A stretch of DNA of 19,898 nt, from positions 1 to 19,898 of the forward strand of contig JABMSA010000582.1 in assembly GCA_013202185.1 (NCBI GenBank), in the 5' to 3' direction. Within the stretch, counting starts at the first letter, position 1. Every line of letters begins with the position of its first letter. This document shows positions 14,631 through 19,898 of the stretch, in pieces. Below the pieces are notes generated by a model. The model worked only from the letters and a program-made list of their open reading frames with translations. It was not told where the DNA came from and searched no databases. Source of the stretch: Planctomycetota bacterium. Lineage in GTDB: Bacteria; Planctomycetota; PUPC01; JABMSA01. The position numbers were made by a program, and so were the translations under genes.

Positions 14631-16554
14631 GACGATCAGCCTCGACGAATTCCTCAATTCAAAGAGCATAGCCAACCTCCAGGTGATCCTCAGCTTCTGG
14701 TCGGAAATGCCCAGGCCGTGGCATTCAAAATCGGCGCTCATCCGCGATCTGAGGCAACTGCTGCTGGACGACGAACTGCTGCGGAAAAAGCTGAGAAAAC
14801 TATCGTCTCGGTGCCTGTCGCTCCTTCGTTGCCTCATCAAGGGAACTCCGTGCGACACAGAGACATTCACATGGATGTACGACGTTGACAGCCTCGCCGA
14901 GATAGGCCTGGTCGATGCGTACGCAGCCGGAGCACAAATCAGGAACGCCGAGCCCGGCAGACCGGTCTTCGCGGAACAAATAAAGACACGCATAATCGAA
15001 GCGCTCGCCATAGACATGAGGCCCATAGAGGACGTCTTTACCCTGGGGGGCTTCCTGAAGGCGATGCCACGCGACCAATACGAGGAGATCGTCGGAGCGC
15101 TGTTGAAGAAGGCCCCGCGCGACGAGACCCGCCAGACCGACCTCGAGCTGCTGACAGATCCCCAACACGCGCTCGACAGGGTGCGCTCGCTCCCCGCTCA
15201 GCTTCAGGCGTGCGTCGGCGAAGCCGTCGACCACATTGGCGGCCTGCACCGCCTCAAGGGCATCAGGGCATACAAGCCGGAAAAGCTGCGCAAGGAATTG
15301 GAGAGTCGGCTCATCGGCACTGTAACCGAACTGCCGATGGGATACCTCCGGATGGACGGCCCCGCAATTGTCGTATTCACCGAGATCACGCAAGCACTGC
15401 TGTCGATACCTTCCGAGCAGAAACGACCCGAAGCAGCCCCTAACGTCAACATAGATGCCCTGGTCGACATAAACACGATCCTGCAGTTCCTGGGCCTCGA
15501 GGGGGCGCGCATCAAGCAGAGCGGCTCCGTTTACAAAAGCTCGCTGAAACGGCTTATGGCTCTGATGTGCCCGACCGACGCCGGCTGGGAACCGCGCGGC
15601 CTTGCCGGCGGGTATTTGTCGTTGCTTTGCGAACTGGGGCTGGCGGAAAAGCGGCGCGGCGAGGTAGTGCCCACCGATGAGGCCGACGAATGGCTTGCCA
15701 AAGAACCCGAAGAGCAACTGGCCGACATCGTGGGGCAGCTCGACGAACTCCTCGCGCCGATGAATGATTACGCATGGAACAAGCTGCTGATCGTTTTGAA
15801 GCAGCTCAGCCCCGGCGAGGCGCTGCCCGTGAACAAGGCATTTTCGCGGCTGCTTCTGCTGATCGTCAAAGACATGTCCGTTGGGACAAACCTGGCCAAG
15901 CGTCTTTACAACGTGACGAGTATCGAGAGGCTCCTCGAGGCGGCCAGTAGCTGGATACGCGCACTCGGCGATTACGGGGTCGTTGCGGTTGACATGCAAC
16001 AAAACGCGCCGCACGCCATGGAGCTGACCGAACTGGGCGCCCTGGCGCTGGGCGTGCTGGAGGAACCGCCGCCGTGCAGCGAAGCCGACCGGCAGGTGCT
16101 GATAGTGAACCCCGATTTCGAGTGCATCGTTTTCCGACACGGCCCGGCCTGGCGCGTGGCCGCCGGGCTGGCGCACTTTGCACGCAGAGAAAAAACCGAC
16201 CAAACCTACCACCTCAAGATCACGCGACGGCACGTTGAAACGGCCGTTCTGTGCGGCATGACGGCCGACTCGATGACGGCCTTTCTTCGCGACCACTCCC
16301 GCACTCCGATACCCCAGAACATTGAGTATTCCATCAACGACTGGGCCTCGAAGGTGCGCGTGGCCCGCAGCTTCTCGGCAGTCATCCTCGAGACACACGA
16401 CCCCGAGACGCTCGACATAATAATGGAAGACGCCAAGGTGAAGCCCCACATCCAACGCCGGCTGGCGCCTACGCTTGCGGTTCTAAAAAACAGAATCTCG
16501 GACAAGAAGCTCCTGGACCACCTCCGCCAGAACGGCGTTTTCCTGAGGGGGTGA
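14620..16554 (+). CDS. Helicase_C_3-type XPB-associated protein
   Basis: The 644-residue protein begins MQAETISLDEFLNSKSIANL. The ATG at 14620 has AAGAAGGGG directly upstream and overlaps the XPB stop; an alternative ATG at 14596 adds eight residues. It has no nucleotide-binding motif. Most of the sequence is repeated helical, winged-helix-like segments. The C-terminal region RQVLIVNPDFECIVFRHGPA to ITRRHVETAVLCGMTADSM fits the Helicase_C_3 (XPB/Ssl2 N-terminal-related) domain. In Actinobacteria an equivalent protein is encoded next to bacterial XPB, so the pair is conserved. A role as an accessory or DNA-binding partner of the helicase is inferred. A weak hairpin with ATTTT (16572-16593) follows the stop by 17 bases. 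Confidence 0.85.
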   Translation: MQAETISLDEFLNSKSIANLQVILSFWSEMPRPWHSKSALIRDLRQLLLDDELLRKKLRKLSSRCLSLLRCLIKGTPCDTETFTWMYDVDSLAEIGLVDAYAAGAQIRNAEPGRPVFAEQIKTRIIEALAIDMRPIEDVFTLGGFLKAMPRDQYEEIVGALLKKAPRDETRQTDLELLTDPQHALDRVRSLPAQLQACVGEAVDHIGGLHRLKGIRAYKPEKLRKELESRLIGTVTELPMGYLRMDGPAIVVFTEITQALLSIPSEQKRPEAAPNVNIDALVDINTILQFLGLEGARIKQSGSVYKSSLKRLMALMCPTDAGWEPRGLAGGYLSLLCELGLAEKRRGEVVPTDEADEWLAKEPEEQLADIVGQLDELLAPMNDYAWNKLLIVLKQLSPGEALPVNKAFSRLLLLIVKDMSVGTNLAKRLYNVTSIERLLEAASSWIRALGDYGVVAVDMQQNAPHAMELTELGALALGVLEEPPPCSEADRQVLIVNPDFECIVFRHGPAWRVAAGLAHFARREKTDQTYHLKITRRHVETAVLCGMTADSMTAFLRDHSRTPIPQNIEYSINDWASKVRVARSFSAVILETHDPETLDIIMEDAKVKPHIQRRLAPTLAVLKNRISDKKLLDHLRQNGVFLRG

Positions 16555-16571
16555 GGGTATTGGCCGGAACC

Positions 16572-16593
16572 CCGCGAGTAGTGCGCGGATTTT
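16572..16593 (+). terminator. Possible weak terminator after the XPB operon
   Basis: CCGCG (16572-16576), 7-base loop, CGCGG (16584-16588), then ATTTT. The 5-bp stem is short and the T-tract is only four bases, so this is a weak candidate. The next gene starts about 170 bases later. The rest of 16594-16760 holds a direct repeat of GGCCGGCGGGC but no convincing promoter. Confidence 0.35.
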
Positions 16594-16760
16594 CCACACT
16601 CCACGGCTCGGCCGGCGGGCCGCGCCTCGCCTGCACAAACCTTGTTTCTACACTGATCACTTCTTGCGCCGAGACTTGCTATTGGAACGGGGCCGGCGGG
16701 CGCACTTACACTGCCCCGCGGGCGGCAGAACGACCCGCGACCTATGTGGAGGGCTGACCT

Positions 16761-17747
16761 GTGCTTTCGGTGATGGAAGGATCAAAAACCTGCGGCTTCG
16801 ACGACATAACCACCAGGAATCCGCACCTGCTCACCGCCAAGGGCCTGGCCTACGAGGCCGCCATGCAAGACGGCGGCATGCTGATCGTGGGCGAGCCCGG
16901 CACCGAAAAGGAAATGTTGGCCGCCGCAGTGCATGCAGCCGGCGCACGCTCAAGCTCGGCGCTTGTTGAGCTGGACTGCTCCCATCTGCCGGGCGTGCTC
17001 ATGAACAGGGCAGTGTTTGGCGGGGGCACGGCCGAGCAACTGCACCCGCTGCTGCGCGATTGCCTCGGGGGCACATTGCTCATACAGGAGGCAAGCGCGC
17101 TGCCGCTGGTTTTGCAGTCGCGGATAGTCCACGCGATGCAAACCGGCAGCCTGGCGCTCGACCCCGGCCGCGAGACCGATTTCGACTGCAGGGTAATCGC
17201 CACCACTTCCGAGGACCTCATCCCGCGGGTCGAAGACAAGCAGTTTCGCGGCGACCTATATGAAGCCCTCACGCAGACGGTGGTATTCGTTCCGCCTCTG
17301 AGACACCGCAAAGAAGACATCCTCCCGCTCGTCCGGCAATTCATGAGAGAGTTCGGCCGAAGGCTGCGCAAGCCGCTGAGCAACATCTCGGACGAAGCAA
17401 TGCAGGGCCTCGCGCACTACAGATGGCCGGGCAACGTGGACGAGTTGAAGACCATCATCGGCAGGGCGGCGCTGTTGGCCAAGGGCGAGACGATCCTGAT
17501 GCAACACCTCCCGCGATCCGTGCAGCAAGGCTGCAAATACAAGGATACGCCCAACATCAAAGACCAGCCCCTTTCGTTGGCGATCATCGAGAAGCGGCAT
17601 ATACAGAAAGTGCTCGACTACACCGGCTGGCACAAGGTGCGCTCGGCGCAGATTCTGGGCATCGACCGCAGCACTCTCTACGACAAGATAAAGCGCTACA
17701 ACCTGGCCAATCCCGCAGAACGCCTTCTCGGAGCACCACAAGCCTAA
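16761..17747 (+). CDS. Degenerate NtrC-type AAA+ protein with Fis-like DNA-binding domain
   Basis: The 328-residue protein has a GTG start with GGAGGG (16748-16753) 7 bases before it. There is no receiver or other N-terminal sensory domain. The central AAA+ fold of sigma-54 activators is recognisable, but key motifs are altered. Walker A is GEPGTEKE (about 44-51; the Gly before Lys is Glu). The GAFTGA loop that contacts sigma-54 is missing, replaced by FGGGTAEQ. Walker B is LLIQE (Asp replaced by Gln, about 109). FRGDLYEAL keeps the first arginine finger but has Ala at the second. WPGNVDEL has Asp for the sensor II Arg. The C-terminal helix-turn-helix, KVRSAQILGIDRSTLYDKIK at about 292-311, is canonical. 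Most likely a DNA-binding regulator that neither hydrolyses ATP nor activates sigma-54. It is co-transcribed with the STAS-HATPase gene. Confidence 0.85.
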   Translation: MLSVMEGSKTCGFDDITTRNPHLLTAKGLAYEAAMQDGGMLIVGEPGTEKEMLAAAVHAAGARSSSALVELDCSHLPGVLMNRAVFGGGTAEQLHPLLRDCLGGTLLIQEASALPLVLQSRIVHAMQTGSLALDPGRETDFDCRVIATTSEDLIPRVEDKQFRGDLYEALTQTVVFVPPLRHRKEDILPLVRQFMREFGRRLRKPLSNISDEAMQGLAHYRWPGNVDELKTIIGRAALLAKGETILMQHLPRSVQQGCKYKDTPNIKDQPLSLAIIEKRHIQKVLDYTGWHKVRSAQILGIDRSTLYDKIKRYNLANPAERLLGAPQA

Positions 17748-17762
17748 CAGGAGGCCCTTGGG

Positions 17763-18590
17763 ATGGAAGTTCGGACGTGCGAACACGGCGCCGCGAGCGT
17801 CGTGCGGATAATCGGAAACATGCTGACCCAAACCGACTGCGAGCCGCTGTTGCGGGCCGTCCGCGAGCTTGTCGACAACGGCAAGCGAATGCTCGTCGTC
17901 AACATGGCAAATGTGCGTACGCTCGGGCCGGCCGGCAGTAAGGCGCTTGTTGCCGCGCTCGAGACTACCGACACGCACGGCGGAAGTCTTAAGCTCGTCG
18001 GTCTTCGCGAGCACCCCGGCAAAGCGCTGACTGCGGCCGGGCTCGACCGGCTCTTCGACATGTGCCCCGACGAAAGCGCGGCGCTGGCGCAGCTTGCCGC
18101 GGCACAGGCCAGTGCCACCGATGCGAGCGAAGGCACCTCGCAATGGACGGCAAGAACGGTGATCGAATTCCCCAGCGCGGAGGGCAACATCACCGAGGCC
18201 GGGCGGCGCTTCAACTCGTTTCTCGAGCAACTTCGCATCGACGTGGCCGCAAGGCTCGATCTCGAGGTGGCATTTAACGAGGCTTTCGCCAATGCGGTAA
18301 AGCATGGCAACAAGGCCGATTCCTCCAAGTGCGTGGTTGCCGAGTGCGTGGCCAACGACAGAATGCTGAAGATATGCGTAACCGACGAAGGGGAGGGATT
18401 CGACACGAGAACGGCGATCGCGATGAAGTCGAATCCGTTTCACGACGGCGGCAACGGCCTTGCGCTCATCAGCAACCTGATGGACAAGGTAAGCTACAAC
18501 AGCAAGGGGAATTCGGTGAGCCTGGTGAAGTTTTGCTCACAGTCGCCTTCTCAGCAGGAGGGCGGGGACGATCACGAGCAGGTAGTTTAG
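17763..18590 (+). CDS. STAS-HATPase fusion (anti-anti-sigma domain joined to RsbW-like ATPase domain)
   Basis: The 275-residue protein has AGGAGG (17749-17754) 8 bases before the ATG, and 15 bases separate it from the previous gene. Residues 1 to about 110 form a STAS domain (VRIIGNMLTQTD, KRMLVVNMANVRTLG, GSLKLVGLREHPGKAL). The usual phospho-serine segment D-S-S-G is GPAG (about 55-58), so the standard phosphorylation site is absent. After an Ala-rich linker, residues about 130-258 form a GHKL ATPase like RsbW/SpoIIAB: N box EVAFNEAFANAVKHG (168-182), G1 DEGEGFD (208-214), G2 GGNGLALI (229-236). These motifs look intact. Having antagonist-like and kinase-like halves in one chain is unusual. 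Possible roles are a constitutive partner switch or a kinase acting on a separate STAS protein. Its last 54 bases overlap the TPR gene on the other strand. Confidence 0.9.
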   Translation: MEVRTCEHGAASVVRIIGNMLTQTDCEPLLRAVRELVDNGKRMLVVNMANVRTLGPAGSKALVAALETTDTHGGSLKLVGLREHPGKALTAAGLDRLFDMCPDESAALAQLAAAQASATDASEGTSQWTARTVIEFPSAEGNITEAGRRFNSFLEQLRIDVAARLDLEVAFNEAFANAVKHGNKADSSKCVVAECVANDRMLKICVTDEGEGFDTRTAIAMKSNPFHDGGNGLALISNLMDKVSYNSKGNSVSLVKFCSQSPSQQEGGDDHEQVV

Positions 18591-19700
18591 CATTCCCAGC
18601 GGCGACGCGCACGCAAAGCTCGGTGCCATTATGCATCCGCCGCCAACCCTCTTTTCATGCTGCGACTTGTTCCCGGCCATCTGGAGCCCGCGTTGCGCGT
18701 CGAGCAGTTCGCTGTCGATGGCGAGCGCCCGCCGGTAGTTTTCCTTTGCTTCGTCGTATCGTTTCTGCCGCAGCCGCACGTGCCCCAGGCCCAGGTACCC
18801 GCCTGCGTAACCGGCGTCGATGGCGAGCGCCCTGCGGAAAGACGCCTCTGCGGCGGGCAGGTTTTCGCGGCTCCATTGCACGATTCCGAGCGCTTCGTGC
18901 GCGGCCGCCCGCGACGGATACAGCTTCACGAGCTTGTTTGCGAAGCGCTGCGCCATTGCATAATCCACTGCTCCCACCAGGTGCCGGGTCCTCTGATACA
19001 GCGCGTCGAAGTTGCCCGGGTCCAGCTCGAGGATCAGGTCGAGGTACGTGTCCGACGTCCGATACTTGCCCTGGGCGTCGTATAGCAGCACGAGGTTCCA
19101 ATACGGTGCGGTCCACTCGGGTCGTATCGCGGCGGCCGCCAGGTATTCGCGCTCGGCTGCTTCAAGCCTGCCTGTTTGTGCGTAGAGTATTCCGAGGCGG
19201 TTGCGCGGGGAGGCGTCGGCGGGGTCGGCCTTTGCCGCCTCGCACAGCAGTTTCTCCGCTTCGTTGTATTCCTTCTGCTCCATCAGGCACGATCCGATGT
19301 GAAACAACGGCCGCGCCCAGCCGGGGCGAATCTCGAGAGCCTTGCGGTACGACTCGATCGCACGGGGGTATTCGCCGTTTCCTTCGTAGATGAACCCGAG
19401 GCCGTTGTGTGCCCGGGCTCGGCCGGCCTTTCCGTTGAGAATCTGGAGGTAGAGCTGCTCCGCCTTGTCGGTGTGGCCCTGTTTGCGATACGTTTGTGCG
19501 AGCTTGAGCTTCACCGAAACATCGTCGGTGTCGTCGGAGGCGGGCATGATGTGGCCCGGGGCAGCGTGATCGTCGCCAGGGGCGTGATCGGCGCCGGCGG
19601 GGGGGGCGGTGCGCTCGTGTGCGGCCGGCTGGGCCGATGAAGCAGAAGGGCACACTACGGTCATCAGCAGCGCCGCAAGCGCCGGCAGGGAGTGTTTCAT
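18537..19700 (-). CDS. Secreted TPR-repeat protein with C-terminal sorting-like tail
   Basis: The 387-residue protein starts at MKHSLPALAALLMTVVCPSA, a signal peptide with likely cleavage near residue 23. The frame is open upstream, but this ATG puts the signal at the N terminus. A Pro/His/Ala-rich low-complexity stretch (24-58) follows, then about eight tetratricopeptide repeats (about 60-340), for example ARAHNGLGFIYEGNGEYPRA and GYLGLGHVRLRQKRYDEAKE. The C terminus is VGGGC (352-356), a short polar stretch, a hydrophobic helix (about 368-383) and RRR. This is the layout of Cys-containing CTERM sorting signals such as MYXO-CTERM or Synerg-CTERM, suggesting anchoring and processing at the envelope. 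The TPRs imply a protein-binding scaffold. Its 3' end overlaps the STAS-HATPase gene. Confidence 0.9.
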   Translation of the reverse strand: MKHSLPALAALLMTVVCPSASSAQPAAHERTAPPAGADHAPGDDHAAPGHIMPASDDTDDVSVKLKLAQTYRKQGHTDKAEQLYLQILNGKAGRARAHNGLGFIYEGNGEYPRAIESYRKALEIRPGWARPLFHIGSCLMEQKEYNEAEKLLCEAAKADPADASPRNRLGILYAQTGRLEAAEREYLAAAAIRPEWTAPYWNLVLLYDAQGKYRTSDTYLDLILELDPGNFDALYQRTRHLVGAVDYAMAQRFANKLVKLYPSRAAAHEALGIVQWSRENLPAAEASFRRALAIDAGYAGGYLGLGHVRLRQKRYDEAKENYRRALAIDSELLDAQRGLQMAGNKSQHEKRVGGGCIMAPSFACASPLGMLNYLLVIVPALLLRRRL

Positions 19701-19716
19701 TCTTCGATCTTCCAGT

Positions 19717-19738
19717 TTCAGCGCGGGTGAACGCTGAA
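19717..19738. promoter_or_regulatory. Inverted repeat just upstream of the TPR gene
   Basis: TTCAGCG (19717-19723), 8-base centre, CGCTGAA (19732-19738): a perfect 7-bp dyad ending 16 bases before the TPR ATG (19700). Its position fits an operator or a leader hairpin controlling ribosome access. No clear promoter could be placed for this gene. Confidence 0.45.
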
Positions 19739-19770
19739 TCGTCGCAGTCGTCGAACTGTGGCTTCCTGCC

Positions 19771-19818
19771 TGTCCTTCGGACAAGTTGGGGCTGCTCTAC
19801 GAGCAGCTTAGTGCTGCT
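19771..19818. repeat. Short hairpins, including two mutually exclusive stems
   Basis: TGTCC/GGACA around TTC (19771-19783). GCTGCTC (19791-19797) pairs with GAGCAGC (19801-19807) across TAC. AGCAGC (19802-19807) can pair instead with GCTGCT (19813-19818). No coding sequence is seen here. Confidence 0.5.
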
Positions 19819-19842
19819 GTTCGAAAGTTCGGTGACGTACTT

Positions 19843-19898
19843 GTAGAGACGCCCCGGTGGGGCGTCTCAGAGGAGACGGGCCACCGGCCCGTCTCTAC
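19843..19898. repeat. Tandem 10-bp palindromic hairpins with compensatory differences
   Basis: Stem A: GAGACGCCCC (19846-19855), loop GGT, GGGGCGTCTC (19859-19868). Stem B: GAGACGGGCC (19873-19882), loop ACC, GGCCCGTCTC (19886-19895). Reading stem A on the other strand, the two differ only at a CC to GG change on one arm and the matching GG to CC on the other. The flanks GTAGAGACG (19843-19851) and CGTCTCTAC (19890-19898) also pair with each other. The element may continue past the window end. Confidence 0.8.

Noticed and set aside
14800..16455. Minus-strand open frame of about 550 codons opposite the Helicase_C_3 gene
   Set aside because: Antisense shadow with no domain; the plus-strand gene is supported by context and family match.
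16664..16690. Possible sigma-54 promoter before the degenerate AAA+ gene
   Set aside because: TTGC-like boxes are present but the spacing between the GG and GC elements does not fit the -24/-12 rule.
19843..19898. Rho-independent terminator at the right edge
   Set aside because: Stems are strong but no T-run follows either one inside the window; better explained as a palindromic repeat.

Overview
This is a high-GC bacterial window with dense gene packing and no tRNA, rRNA, CRISPR array or insertion sequence that I could find. The gene mix suggests a free-living heterotroph from the PVC group (Planctomycetota or Lentisphaerae type) or a neighbouring phylum such as Hydrogenedentota or Sumerlaeota. 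It includes MoxR/DUF58/DUF4350, a cytoplasmic giant glycosidase next to a URO-D-like protein, ThuA, SGNH esterase, bacterial XPB, and a Cys-plus-helix-plus-Arg C-terminal sorting tail. The phylum is an inference from gene content, not from a marker gene.

Layout. (1) Positions 1-3763, plus strand: the end of a DUF4129 protein, DUF4350, a MoxR AAA+ ATPase and a DUF58 von Willebrand-like protein. The genes overlap or nearly abut. Facing them tail to tail on the minus strand is a two-gene RDD-SpoIIM (DUF95) membrane operon (3723-5572) with a clear promoter. Together they form the recurrent MoxR/envelope cluster. (2) 5729-6778, minus strand: an intact ThuA-like gene between remnants of a Gfo/Idh/MocA oxidoreductase and of an unidentified gene, which looks like a decayed sugar-catabolism operon. 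(3) 6953-8047, plus strand: a secreted SGNH/GDSL hydrolase behind a sigma-70-like promoter. (4) 8182-12418, minus strand: a URO-D-superfamily protein followed by a 1049-residue predicted six-hairpin glycoside hydrolase, in one operon with an extended -10 promoter. (5) 12419-12935: a 517-base non-coding divergent region with strong tandem hairpins and two promoters. (6) 12936-16554, plus strand: an XPB/Ssl2-type helicase and its Helicase_C_3 partner, translationally overlapped. (7) 16761-18590, plus strand: a degenerate NtrC-type AAA+ protein with an intact Fis-like DNA-binding domain, followed at 15 bases by a STAS-HATPase fusion. (8) 18537-19700, minus strand: a secreted TPR protein with a C-terminal sorting-like tail. 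(9) 19701-19898: a hairpin-dense intergenic tract containing two 10-bp stems related to each other by compensatory changes.

The most unusual part is (7). The AAA+ protein keeps the fold and the helix-turn-helix, but it has lost the GAFTGA loop, the Walker B aspartate, the second arginine finger and the sensor II arginine. Its partner joins an anti-anti-sigma-type STAS domain lacking the usual phospho-serine to an apparently intact RsbW-like ATPase domain. Together they look like a regulatory module that is neither a standard sigma-54 activator nor a standard partner switch.
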